Of a stretch of DNA of 64,000 bases, positions 1 to 9,141 are shown one piece after another. Below the pieces are notes generated by a model, which saw nothing but the letters and a program-made list of their open reading frames with translations, was not told the DNA's origin and ran no database searches. Positions within the stretch are counted from its first letter, which is position 1, and each line of letters starts with the position of its first letter. A program made the translations under genes and the position numbers. The stretch spans positions 460,336,780-460,400,779 of the forward strand of contig NC_053040.3 of NCBI RefSeq assembly GCF_002575655.3. Direction: 5' to 3'. This DNA is from Aegilops tauschii subsp. strangulata. Taxonomy: Eukaryota > Streptophyta > Magnoliopsida > Poales > Poaceae.

Positions 1-1737
1 CGGCGCGCGGGGAAGGCGGCGTCGGAGCCACAGAAGGCCGCGTCGGAGCCACAGCCGGCCGTGGGCTCCAGCTCGTCGGCTCGCGACGCGGAGGCGGCCA
101 GCGCTACCTCGGGGTGGACGCCAGGCGGAGGGACAACTGTAGTGAACGTGGCTACACAAGACGTCCGGGCCCGGCTCCAAAGCCAAGCCATGGCGCTGAG
201 GCAGTTCACAGACGGGTTCCTCGCAACGCGGGCGGCCATCCGGGTTAGTATTCCCATCTTGTTTCTTCTTCATCTTGATTTCTTCCGTGGGGGCGCGTCA
301 GCGCACCCACTGGGTGTAGTCCCCGAGTTCCGAGCCGGCTGCTGAGCAGGCGGCTTGGAACTTCTTGGTGGATTTGCCTTTGCTATTTTTGTTCTCACTT
401 CGGTCTTCTGTCTATCTTGCAGGACTACCACAACCTTTGAGCGGCCGCCTTCAACTCCCAGGCTCGGGAGCTGACTCAGAAGACCGCCGACCTTACTGAG
501 AGCCGAGGTACGTGACTTGTTCTTTATCTCATGTGGGGGCGCGTCAGCGCACCCACTGGGTGTAGTCCCCGAGATTCGGGCCGACTGCTGAGCAGTCGGG
601 TCGGATCTTCCTTGACGACTTCTTACTTTTCTTCTTCTTCTTCCGTTTCTGCAGTGGCCAACGCCAGTCTGAGGGCACAGCTGGGGGAGTCCCAGACTGC
701 TCTTCGTGCCAAGGATGCCGAGCTCACCGCCTTGGTGCAGGAGCGCGACCGCCTGGTCAAAAAGCTGGCCGACCAGGAGGAAAGCCACAAGGCGGCACTG
801 AAAGCGGCGCAAGACCGCGAAGCCGCTCTCCAGGCCGAGTTCGAGACGGAGGCGGCCGGCTGGGCAGATGCCAGGCAGACTCTGGTCTCCGGCTATGGCC
901 AGATCGAAGATCTGGTTGACGGTAAGCCGCCTACCTCTTCGTCCTTTCTTGCCATGTGCCACTTTGGCTTGTTTTCTGATTTTGGTGTCTTTTTCTTCCT
1001 TTCTTCTTCTTCGCGCAGAGTATTTCCCTGGCTATTCGACTGCCGCCAACCAGGCCATCGGGGCCCGTCGCCAAGCGCGGAGGCAAGCCGGCTTTGAGAT
1101 CTCGCCAACCGCCGGCCGCTCGCTGGAGGAACAGCTCCTGGCGATCCAGGCTCGCATCCAGCCGGCTCACCGGCTGCTCCGCCGGCTCCAGCGTGCCGGG
1201 GCGCAGGTCTTGGCCGCCCTCTGGCCCGACCAAGCGGTCCCTCGCACCCCCAGTCGGACCGCCGACTGGCTGGAGGTGGCAGTCGGCCGCTTCGAGGCTT
1301 GGAAGGCATCGGCGGCTCGCTCCGGTGCCAGGCGGGCGCTGGAGTTCGTCAAGGCCTGGTATCCCGGCCTAAGCCTGGACCAGCTGGCTACCTGGCGGCA
1401 GCAAGGCGACACGGAGCTGGAGCCGGCGCGGCCGGCCATCATTCGGCGGGCTTCGGCGATCGCCGACTACACCGACACCAGCGTCTTCGCCCCCGAGGTG
1501 GACGACAATGGAGTCGCCCAGCCGGAAGAGTGGTTCGGGCTGGACCCGGTGTACGGTGAGGACTCGGCGGAGGAGATTGACTCCAGCGACGAGGGCGAAG
1601 AGGAGGAGGAGGAGGGTGAAGACGCCGAGCCGGCTGGTGGAGCAGCCGACCAGCTCCAGCTTGACCGCTCCTCCAGTACTACGCCGCGCGCCTCCACGCC
1701 TCCTGCCACAGGTGGTGGTCAAGCCGGGGCCCGCTAG
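1..1737 (+). pseudogene. Antisense accessory ORF (aORF) of element A, multi-exon, 5' end missing
   Basis: Protein of unknown function encoded opposite to gag-pol, as described for additional ORFs of some Tat elements. Inferred exons: 1-243, 423-507, 655-921 and 1019-1737; each inferred intron starts GT and ends AG (donors GTTAGT, GTACGT, GTAAGC; pyrimidine-rich acceptors). The frame carries across all junctions. Exon 3 encodes a coiled-coil-like segment rich in Leu, Glu, Lys and Arg; exon 4 encodes a conserved block with LWPDQAVPRTPSRTADW, then an acidic tail of Asp/Glu runs, ending in TAG at 1735-1737. The same exons occur in element B (22018-24160, minus strand), with the second exon exactly 85 nt in both. 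One in-frame TGA at 438-440 sits where B has CGC (Arg), so this copy is probably dead unless that exon is skipped. The N-terminus lies beyond the left edge. Confidence 0.65.
244..654 (+). repeat. Repeated ~70-nt motif in two introns of the A accessory gene
   Basis: The introns at 244-422 and 508-654 each contain a near-identical block (about 284-352 and 534-605) with GCGCGTCAGCGCACCCACTG, then GTAGTCCCCGAG, then a short palindromic CCGACTGCTGAGCAGTCGG-type stretch. Element B has related blocks in its matching introns (about 23060-23120, 23186-23250 and 23430-23500). The palindromic parts could form hairpins in RNA. Confidence 0.6.
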
Positions 1738-2532
1738 TCGGCCACTCCCTCAGCCAGTGAGGCCGCCTTCACCGACCAGCTCGGCCTCCATGTCGCGCCC
1801 TAGTCTGTCGTCTTTTGCTTTTCCTGTCTTGTTATTCTTTAGAACAATGTTTGGTTAAATTCGCACAATTCCACCCACTGGGTGTATTCGAACTCATGTC
1901 TGTTGCCGACCTGTTGGCGGCTTTATGTATATATAGCTTATGCAATTGGCCTTTCCTTGTACTTATTGCTTGTTGTCCTTCTGCATTTTCCGTTACCGCC
2001 CTCCCTTGGTTGCCGTCTCCCCAGTCAAACAGTTGCTCTGCAATCTGTAGCCGGGGGATTGCTTGGCCGATTGGGGGAGGGGAAGTACTCTAGCTTTGTT
2101 GGACTAAAGCTAAGTTTTTAGGAAGCCGGCCAGCCGGCTGTTCTGGCGGCCGGCAGGCATGTTTGGAGGCCGTCTTCTTGCTATATAGGTTCGTAGTTCC
2201 TTAGCCATTTTTCGTGTGGGCGTCCTTTCTGTCTTGCCTCTTGCTAGTCGGGCAGTCAGTTCTTTGAGCTGCGACTTGCAACAAGAGGGGACTCGGGAGC
2301 CGGCGCACTACTTTTCTGACTTTAGGAAAAAACTTTCAATATAGCGCAAGGCGGCCAGTCCCCGGGCCGACTAGTCGAACCCGGTGCCGGACAAGAATTC
2401 AAAATGCAATAATACATCCATGGATATGACACTCGTTGTTCATAGATAAATAAAAGGCAGTCCCCGGGTACTGTTCGGGGGGCCTGTTGGTTTGTACTTA
2501 ATACAAAAGGGGAGCGTGATACATACTGCTTT
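1738..2532. other. Spacer between convergent aORF and pol of element A
   Basis: This is 795 bp of noncoding sequence between the aORF stop (plus strand) and the pol stop (minus strand), so the two genes end tail to tail. It contains the CAGTCCCCGGGCCGACTAG motif near 2354-2372 and another copy of the CAGTCCCCGGG core near 2459, shared with the introns and the RNase H-integrase linker. Element B has a comparable spacer of about 840 bp at 21180-22017. I see no ORF with recognisable similarity in it. Confidence 0.6.
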
Positions 2533-5500
2533 TCAGCTGTAAAATCGTCTTAGGAGGTTTGCGTTCCATGGTCGCTCCGACTCCTTGCCGGAGTCGTCTC
2601 TCTTGCGTGCTCTTGGTTTTTGCGCGTCGATCAAGTAGTAGGAGTCGTTGTCGAGTGCCTTGCTGACGACGAAGGGGCCTTCCCAAGGGGCCGAGAGCTT
2701 GTGCTGGCCAGCTGTTCGCTGGATCAGCTGGAGCACAAGGTCGCCCTCTTGGAAGGATCTTGGCTTGACCTTGCGGTTGTAGTAGCGGCGCAGCCCTTGC
2801 TGGTAGATGGCGGACCAACTAAGTGCTAACAGCCGGCCTTCTTCCAGTAGGTCCACGCCGTCTTCTCTTGCTTCTTTGGCTTCCTCCTCCGTGTACATGG
2901 TGATCCGAGGCGAGTCGAACTCGATGTCTGTTGGGATGACAGCCTCGGCACCGTACACGAGGAAGAATGGAGTGAAGCCGGTTGACTTGTTGGGTGTAGT
3001 GCGCAGACTCCAGAGGACAGCCGGCAACTCTTCGAGCCAGCAGCCGGCCGATCGCTCCAGTGGTACAACCAGTCGGGGCTTGATGCCGGAGAGGATGAGT
3101 CCATTTGCTCGCTCGACCTGGCTGTATGACTGCGGGTGGGCAACGGACGCTAAGTCCAGTCGGATGCCCTGCGTCGCGCAGAAACGTGCCAGTGCTCCTT
3201 TGGCGAAGTTCGTGCCGTTGTCGGTGATGATGCTGTGCGGCACGCCGTACCGAGTAGTGATGTCGGTGATGAATGTTACGGCAGTCGGCCCATTGAGCTT
3301 CTTGATTGGCTTTGCTTCAATCCACTTTGTGAACTTGTCCACGGCAACAAGTAGATGTGTCAGGCCACCGCGGGCTGTCTTGAAAGGGCCCACCATGTCC
3401 AGTCCCCAGACGGCAAAAGGCCAAGTAAGGGGAATGGTCTTGAGGGCAGAAGCCGGCAGGTGTTGCTTGGAACTAAAAACTTGACATCCTCTGCAGCTCT
3501 TGACTATTTCTTTAGCATCCTCCAAGGCAGTCGGCCAGAAGAAACCGTGGCGGAAAGCCTTGGCCACGAGGGATCTTGAGGGTGCGTGATGGCCGCATTC
3601 GCCTTGGTGGATGTCTTTGAGGATTGCCACTCCTTTTTCTGGCTCGACACAACGCTGGAAGACTCCAGTGACGCCGCGCTTCACAAGCTCTCTGTTGATT
3701 ATTGTGTATGCTGCGGCTCGTCGTTGCACTAGTCTTGCTGAGATCTCATCAGCCGGCAGCTCTCTGCTGACTAGGAACTTGAGGATGGGCTGGGCCCATG
3801 AGGGAGCTGTGACTTCTTCTTCTGTTAATGTGGCCACCATGACTCGGGTGGGTGGGTTGGGTGTTGCATTGAGGTCGGCCACTGCTTCTTGTGTCATTGC
3901 AGTCCCCGGACCGACTGCTGCAGTCCCCGAGCCGGGTTCTGAAGTCCCCGGGCCGGGTGCGACTACGGCAGTCCCCGGGCCAGTCATCGAAGTCTCCGTG
4001 CCGCCTGCGGGATTTCTCCAGTCGGATCCGACTGTTTCTGGCGCAGGCGGTACGAAGATGGAATCCGACTCTGGAGACGGTTTGATGGACGGCTTGAGGA
4101 GGCGCTGGAGGGAGACGCCAGTCGGTATGGCTTGTCGGGTGGAGCCGATCCGTGCTAGGGCATCTGCTTGGTCGTTGTCGGCCCTTGGCACGTGAAGGAA
4201 CTCGCACCCTTCGAAGTATCCGCTTATCTGCTGGACGAGGAAACGATAGCTCGCCATGTTCGCGTCCTTGGCGTCCCAATCGCCAGATGATTGCTGGACC
4301 ACCAAGTCTGAGTCACCGTAGCACAGGATCCGGCGTATGCCAAGCTCTTTGGCTAGCCGGAGCCCGTGTACGAGCGCCTCGTACTCGGCCACGTTGTTGG
4401 AGGCGGCGAAGTGGATCTGCAGCGTGTACTTGAGCTTGTCGCCTTTGGGAGAGGTGAGGACGATGCCGGCTCCCAAGCCGGTGCGCATCTTGGACCCGTC
4501 AAAGTGCATCCGCCAATGGGTAGAGTCGGGAGCCAGCGGTAAGTAATGGGTCTCGGCCCAATAGACGAGGAAGTCGGTCAGTGCTTGCGACTTGATGGCG
4601 GTGCGGGGTTGATAGAAGATCGTGTAGGGCGCCAATGCAATGGCCCATTTGGCCACCCGGCCGGATGCATCCCGGCTGCCTATGATCTCGGCAAGCGGGG
4701 CAGTGCACACGACCGTGATGGGGTGCTCTTGGAAGTAGGGCTTCAGTTTCTTGGCAGCGAAGTACACCCCATAGCACATCTTTTGGTAGTGCGGGTAGTT
4801 TTGCTTTGAGCTGGACAGCACTTCGCTGAGATAGTACACCGGCCTCTGGACCAGCTGGGCTCGGCCTTCCTCCGGGCGCTGGACCACAACAACAGTGCTG
4901 ACGACTCGGCTAGTCGCGGTGATGTAGAGGAGCATGGGCTCCTTCTCAGTTGGCGCAGCCAGGACAGGCGGAGTGGTCAACATTTTCTTCAACTCATGGA
5001 AGGCTTGGTCGGCTTGATCATTCCACTCAAAGTGAGTGGACTTCTTCATGAGTCGGTACAAGGGGAGAGCCTTTTCTCCTAGTCGGCTGATAAAACGATT
5101 CAGGGAGGCTAAGTAGCCAGTGAACTTCTGCACATCTCGCAGCTTGGTGGGAGTCTCCATCCTCTCGATGGCCTTGATCTTGACGGGGTTGCACTCAATG
5201 CCGCGTTCGGAGACCAGGAAGCCTAGCAGTTGGCCGGCTGGCACTCCGAACACGCACTTCTCGGGATTGAGCTTGATCTGGAATCGGCGCAAGTTGGCGA
5301 ATGTTTCTTTCAGGTCTTCCAGCAAGGTACCGCGCTTCTCTGTCTTCACCACAATGTCGTCTACATAGACATGGGCATTTCTGCCGAGTTGTTTCAAGAG
5401 ACATTTCTGCATGCAACGCTGAAAAGTGGCACCGGCGTTTCTCAAGACGAATGTCATTGTCAGGTAGCAGAAAGCTCCAAAGGGTGTGATGAAGGCAGTC

Positions 5501-5949
5501 TTCAGGCGGTCAGCCGGGTCCAACTTGATCTGATGATACCCTGAGTATGCATCCAAAAAACTTAACAGCTCGCATCCGGCTGTGGAGTCTATCACTTGGT
5601 CAATCCGTGGCAGAGCAAACGGATCCTTTGGGCAGGCCTTGTTCAGACTAGTGTAGTCTATACACATACGCCACCTGTTATTCTTCTTCAGAACCAGAAC
5701 TAGGTTGGCAAGCCACTCTGGAAAGAACACTTCCATGACAAAGCCGGCGGCAAGGAGCCGGGCTATTTCTTCTCCCACAATTCTTCGCTTTTTTTCTGAC
5801 AATCGGCGGAGGGGCTGCTTGACCGGCTTCGCATCAGCTCGGACATGTAATTTGTGCTCGGCGAAATCCTTCGGGACACCCGGCATGTCCTTTGGGGACC
5901 ACGCAAAGATGTCTTGATTCTCACGGAGGAAGTCGACGAGCTCGCCTTC
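2533..5949 (-). CDS. pol: Element A pol: reverse transcriptase-RNase H-integrase (Ty3/gypsy, Tat)
   Basis: Polyprotein that copies the element RNA and integrates the cDNA. The frame is open from just after an in-frame TAG (5950-5952); the first Met is at 5886, 21 codons downstream. From that Met: RT with FLDAYSGYHQI near residue 110 and catalytic YVDD at 174-177; RNase H starting near residue 460 (HFDGSKMRTGLGAG); a low-complexity Gly-Pro-Thr linker; the integrase zinc finger (GHH then CRGC); and the integrase core with LDMVGPF, TDNGTNF and VERANG. It ends NANLLRRFYS with no chromodomain, as in Tat elements. All catalytic motifs are present and no stop interrupts 1117 codons. One oddity is Val in TFVLRN, where B and the usual family consensus have Gly. 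Expression probably needs readthrough of the UAG or another way past it. Confidence 0.93.
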   Translation of the reverse strand, partial: EGELVDFLRENQDIFAWSPKDMPGVPKDFAEHKLHVRADAKPVKQPLRRLSEKKRRIVGEEIARLLAAGFVMEVFFPEWLANLVLVLKKNNRWRMCIDYTSLNKACPKDPFALPRIDQVIDSTAGCELLSFLDAYSGYHQIKLDPADRLKTAFITPFGAFCYLTMTFVLRNAGATFQRCMQKCLLKQLGRNAHVYVDDIVVKTEKRGTLLEDLKETFANLRRFQIKLNPEKCVFGVPAGQLLGFLVSERGIECNPVKIKAIERMETPTKLRDVQKFTGYLASLNRFISRLGEKALPLYRLMKKSTHFEWNDQADQAFHELKKMLTTPPVLAAPTEKEPMLLYITATSRVVSTVVVVQRPEEGRAQLVQRPVYYLSEVLSSSKQNYPHYQKMCYGVYFAAKKLKPYFQEHPITVVCTAPLAEIIGSRDASGRVAKWAIALAPYTIFYQPRTAIKSQALTDFLVYWAETHYLPLAPDSTHWRMHFDGSKMRTGLGAGIVLTSPKGDKLKYTLQIHFAASNNVAEYEALVHGLRLAKELGIRRILCYGDSDLVVQQSSGDWDAKDANMASYRFLVQQISGYFEGCEFLHVPRADNDQADALARIGSTRQAIPTGVSLQRLLKPSIKPSPESDSIFVPPAPETVGSDWRNPAGGTETSMTGPGTAVVAPGPGTSEPGSGTAAVGPGTAMTQEAVADLNATPNPPTRVMVATLTEEEVTAPSWAQPILKFLVSRELPADEISARLVQRRAAAYTIINRELVKRGVTGVFQRCVEPEKGVAILKDIHQGECGHHAPSRSLVAKAFRHGFFWPTALEDAKEIVKSCRGCQVFSSKQHLPASALKTIPLTWPFAVWGLDMVGPFKTARGGLTHLLVAVDKFTKWIEAKPIKKLNGPTAVTFITDITTRYGVPHSIITDNGTNFAKGALARFCATQGIRLDLASVAHPQSYSQVERANGLILSGIKPRLVVPLERSAGCWLEELPAVLWSLRTTPNKSTGFTPFFLVYGAEAVIPTDIEFDSPRITMYTEEEAKEAREDGVDLLEEGRLLALSWSAIYQQGLRRYYNRKVKPRSFQEGDLVLQLIQRTAGQHKLSAPWEGPFVVSKALDNDSYYLIDAQKPRARKRDDSGKESERPWNANLLRRFYS
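3855..4085 (-). repeat. GPGT-type repeat linker between RNase H and integrase of A
   Basis: The pol segment between RNase H and the integrase zinc finger encodes repeated Gly-Pro-Gly-Thr units (such as GPGTAVVAPGPGTSEPGSGT). The DNA repeats AGTCCCCGGGCC-like units at about 3900-3990. The same nucleotide motif occurs in noncoding parts of the element (introns of the accessory gene, the 3' spacer). Element B has a related but differently arranged linker at about 19690-19815. The position tolerates length change, which fits a flexible interdomain linker. Confidence 0.7.
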
Positions 5950-5952
5950 CTA
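5950..5952 (-). promoter_or_regulatory. In-frame UAG between protease and RT, candidate readthrough stop (A)
   Basis: The codons read AAA TAG GAA GGC, and the pol frame continues without any shift for over 1100 codons. Element B, which is clearly diverged from A, has AAA TAG GAA AGT at the same alignment position (17760-17762), also 21 codons before the same Met. Conservation of one stop at a domain boundary suggests regulated suppression, as in gammaretroviruses. Removal by splicing, known for Ogre elements, is the alternative. Confidence 0.55.
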
Positions 5953-8900
5953 TTTACTGTCCGAGTTCGCCCCAATGACAGCGAACTTCTCCGGGTGCTC
6001 TGGGTCCAGAGGTATCTTCTTCGTCTCTTTTGCAGGCTGGAAGGAGCCCTGCGCATCACAATCCTTGGGGTTGGGGGACAAGGCTGGCTGCTTGCCGGCC
6101 ATGGCCACAACCCGTTCCAACATCTTCTTCTCTTCTGCCACCACGAGGGACTCGGCCAGCCGGCTACTGGCCATGGCACACTCGATGGACTTCTTGTAGT
6201 CGCCGGCTACCGTGATGATCCCCTTCGAGCTCGGCATCTTCATTTTCAGGTAGGCGTAGTGGGGCACAGCCATGAACTTGGCCAAAGCAGGTCGGCCAAG
6301 CAGTGCATGATAGGGGCTCTCCAAATCCACTACCTCGAACCATATTGCTTCCCGGCAAAAATGATCTTTGTCTCCGAAGAGAACATCCATTTTGATCTTG
6401 CCGATTGGAGAGCAAGACAGGCCGGGTACGATACCATGGAAGACGGTGCGGCTCGGCATGAGCTGCTTCGCTTTGATGTTCAGCTTCTCCATGGTATCGC
6501 GGTACAGTATGTTAATACTGCTTCCGCCGTCTATTAGGACGCGGGAAAATCTAGCAGCTCGCCTCTCCGTCGCGAGGGTGACATCCAAGACCATGGCATA
6601 GGAGCCAGGCGAAGGCATCACCTCTGGATGGTCGGCCTGGCTCCAGCTGATTGGCTTTTCTGACCAATGCATGAACTCAGGGGCGCTGGTGGCGACTGCA
6701 TTCACTTCTTGGTGCTGCCGGCGTCGGCTGCGCTTGTCGTCGGCTTGACTTGTGAAGACGACGTAGGCGGCGTGCTCTTCGGGGAATTCATCTTGGATGG
6801 CGACGACTGCCGGCCGAGCCGCCGGCTGCTGAGGGGCTGGAGGCGGCAGGCCGGGAGGAGGAGGAGGCGGCTGCATTCCCTCGCCCTTGGTGATGCGGGT
6901 GAGCCAGTGGCATTTCCGGGTTGTGTGGTTGGACGGCTTCGCGCCGCTGTGAAACTTGTAGGGGGCATCAAGAGCCTGCTCGTAGGAGAAGGCCGGCTGC
7001 CAAGGCGGCCGACCACCCTTCTTCTTGGGAGCGGGCCGTTCTTTGGGCTGCTCGTCTTCAACTGTGGCCACCTGCCGACTAGAGGAAGTCGGCATGGGGC
7101 CCTTGCGCTTGTGGTCGTTCTGGTAGGGGCGCCGATTGGGATCGCCAGCCGGCGTTTTGGGAGCCGGAGCGATCACCTTCCACGAGGCGTCCACTCGAAG
7201 CTCGGTCTTCATCGAGGAGTCGGCGGTGGCGTACTTGTCAGCGATGATCAGCAACTCATCGAGGGTAGCTGGCTCGTCGCAGAGGAGTCGGTGCTTGAGG
7301 AGGGTGCCCTCTCGGCACCCGGCGGTGAAGTACTCGATGGCCTGGACCTCGTGCACCCCCTCGCAGGAGTTGCGGAGCTCGGCCCATCGCGTGAGGTAGT
7401 CGCGGGTTGACTCGTTGGGCCCTTGGACGCAGAGGGAGAGCTGGCGAGGCTTGGGAGGCCGCTTGTAGGTGCTGGTGAAGTTGCGGACGAAAACTTCGGT
7501 GAAGTCCAGCCAACTGTTGATGCTGTACGGCTTGAGGCTGTTGAGCCATGTGCGTGCCATGCCTTGCAGCATGAGGGGGGCGTACTTCACGGCGACGCAC
7601 CGATTTCCGTTGGCTATGCTGACGGCCGTGGAGTAGTCGATGAGCCAATCTTCCGGCTTCACCGAGCCGTTGTACTTGGGCGTGTCTCTGGGGAGTGAGA
7701 ACCCTTTGGGGAAGGGCTCGTCGCGGATGCGGGGGCCGAAGCATGGCGGGCCGACATCGTCTTCTTCTTCTAACGCCAAGGATCGAGCAAGGCGGTCGAT
7801 CCTATGGCGGGCATCGTTCTCGCCGACTCCCTCTCGGCGGCCGAGTCGGTCACCAAGAGTCGGGTGTGTGATAGGCGGCGGAGTGAGGCGTCTTTCTCTT
7901 CGAGGCGGGGGAGGAGGCAGATTCCCTTGGTGCTCTACAGCTCGAGGGCGGCCATCGTCGCGCTCGATGGTGATGCGAGTCCGGCTGCGACTGGCAGCCG
8001 GCTCCTTGTCTTTCTTCTGGCGAGCGCCGCTCGCAGTCGGCGAGCGGGACTTCGCGGCGTGCTCCCGGCGCGGGGGATGGCTATCAGCACGGGCGCCGGC
8101 TTCGTGCCGTTCTGCAGCCGCGTCGAGCAGCTGCTGGATCCGTCTCGTCATGTAGGGGAGCTCATCGGCTCCCAGCCCATCGAGCTCCTCTGCGGCCGCC
8201 TGAGCGGCTCGCAGATTCTCGAGCGGAGTGGCGTAGACGGGGCGATCTGCGCCCAGCATGCTGGCGACGGCCGCGCCGCGCTTCTGGACGAGGCCGGCCC
8301 GGCTCGGGCCGCTAGGCGGCGGCGTGCCGAAGGCGGCGCGGTCGACTTCGCGCTGGTGGGCCTCGGTGAGGCATCTCATCGAGGCTATCTTCTGGCCCTC
8401 CGCGATGAGGGCAAGGCGGCGTGCCTCCAGGGTCTCAGCGTCGGCGTCGGCCGGGATGGGGACGGAGAGGTCGTGCATCGCCGCTTGCTGAGCGTCGCGG
8501 GCATTCTCGCCCGAGTTGGAGACGTGGCTGATGACCAGCACTTCGGTGACAGCGCTGCTGCCGCTGTCAGCTCGAGGGAGGGGGTCGTCGAAGACCACCA
8601 CGTCGGAGGGGTAGGCGTCAAGCGACGCGGTGTCGGAGTCGATGAGCATCGGGTCGGTGGAGCCGACCGACTCCATGTCCGCAGCAGGCTCGCTGGAGAC
8701 GTGAAGTTGGTCGAGGAGGCTGACGAGGCGGCTCTCGGGGTAGTCGGTGCCTGCGTCGGACGCAGGCTCGTCGGAGATGCGAGTCTCGCCGAGCAGATTG
8801 GCGAGGCGGGTCGCTGCGCAGGCGTCGTTGACGCCTTGCAGCGCGTCAAGGCAAACGCCATCGGGCGCAGCAGGCTGGCTGCGCTCACGGGGGAGGAAGA

Positions 8901-9141
8901 GGGTTCCCGTCCAGAACAGGTCTCCGGATGACGGTGCACCTGGCCCCACGGTGGGCGCCAAATGTCGGGTGGTTGGTTTGACATATGCCAAGGGATGGCT
9001 TATCATTGTGGGGGCCAATAAAACATCGTCGGTGCCTGGAAACGGGATGAGGCGAAGACATGCACGCCGGCGGATCTTACCCAGGTTCGGGGCTCTCCGG
9101 GGAGATAACACCCCTAGTCCTGCTCTGCGGGGTCTCCGCAT
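5950..9141 (-). CDS. gag-pro: Element A gag-protease polyprotein (downstream, full copy)
   Basis: Structural Gag plus aspartic protease of a Tat-type gypsy. The frame opens in the LTR: the first ATG (9141) lies about 170 nt downstream of the TATA box, and the frame runs through the LTR end and primer site (8943-8960) without a stop. The first in-frame ATG after the primer site is not until MESVGSTDP, so the LTR-located ATG may be the real start. The middle of the protein holds the retrotransposon gag domain (WLIDYSTAVSIANGN to LTRWAELRNSC), followed by a basic Pro-rich region and a variant zinc-knuckle-like stretch (HTTRKCHWL) lacking a full CCHC. The C-terminal part holds the protease with VLIDGGSSINILY, the plant variant of DTG/DSG. 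It ends at TAG 5950-5952, in frame with pol. Confidence 0.9.
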   Translation of the reverse strand: MRRPRRAGLGVLSPRRAPNLGKIRRRACLRLIPFPGTDDVLLAPTMISHPLAYVKPTTRHLAPTVGPGAPSSGDLFWTGTLFLPRERSQPAAPDGVCLDALQGVNDACAATRLANLLGETRISDEPASDAGTDYPESRLVSLLDQLHVSSEPAADMESVGSTDPMLIDSDTASLDAYPSDVVVFDDPLPRADSGSSAVTEVLVISHVSNSGENARDAQQAAMHDLSVPIPADADAETLEARRLALIAEGQKIASMRCLTEAHQREVDRAAFGTPPPSGPSRAGLVQKRGAAVASMLGADRPVYATPLENLRAAQAAAEELDGLGADELPYMTRRIQQLLDAAAERHEAGARADSHPPRREHAAKSRSPTASGARQKKDKEPAASRSRTRITIERDDGRPRAVEHQGNLPPPPPRRERRLTPPPITHPTLGDRLGRREGVGENDARHRIDRLARSLALEEEDDVGPPCFGPRIRDEPFPKGFSLPRDTPKYNGSVKPEDWLIDYSTAVSIANGNRCVAVKYAPLMLQGMARTWLNSLKPYSINSWLDFTEVFVRNFTSTYKRPPKPRQLSLCVQGPNESTRDYLTRWAELRNSCEGVHEVQAIEYFTAGCREGTLLKHRLLCDEPATLDELLIIADKYATADSSMKTELRVDASWKVIAPAPKTPAGDPNRRPYQNDHKRKGPMPTSSSRQVATVEDEQPKERPAPKKKGGRPPWQPAFSYEQALDAPYKFHSGAKPSNHTTRKCHWLTRITKGEGMQPPPPPPGLPPPAPQQPAARPAVVAIQDEFPEEHAAYVVFTSQADDKRSRRRQHQEVNAVATSAPEFMHWSEKPISWSQADHPEVMPSPGSYAMVLDVTLATERRAARFSRVLIDGGSSINILYRDTMEKLNIKAKQLMPSRTVFHGIVPGLSCSPIGKIKMDVLFGDKDHFCREAIWFEVVDLESPYHALLGRPALAKFMAVPHYAYLKMKMPSSKGIITVAGDYKKSIECAMASSRLAESLVVAEEKKMLERVVAMAGKQPALSPNPKDCDAQGSFQPAKETKKIPLDPEHPEKFAVIGANSDSK
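8943..8960 (-). other. Primer-binding site of element A (second copy)
   Basis: On the minus strand this reads TGGCGCCCACCGTGGGGC, two bases after the LTR end CCGACA. As I recall plant tRNA-Lys, its 3' end is complementary to this. The site lies inside the open gag frame, where it encodes LAPTVGP. Confidence 0.8.

Noticed and set aside
7804..8931. Long plus-strand frame (375 codons) opposite gag of element A, repeated at 10996-12123
   Set aside because: It is the mirror of the GC-rich gag frame, has no protein-like features, and is present twice only because the DNA is duplicated.
8943..8960. tRNA gene at the primer sites
   Set aside because: Only the 18-nt 3' complement is present, with no cloverleaf.
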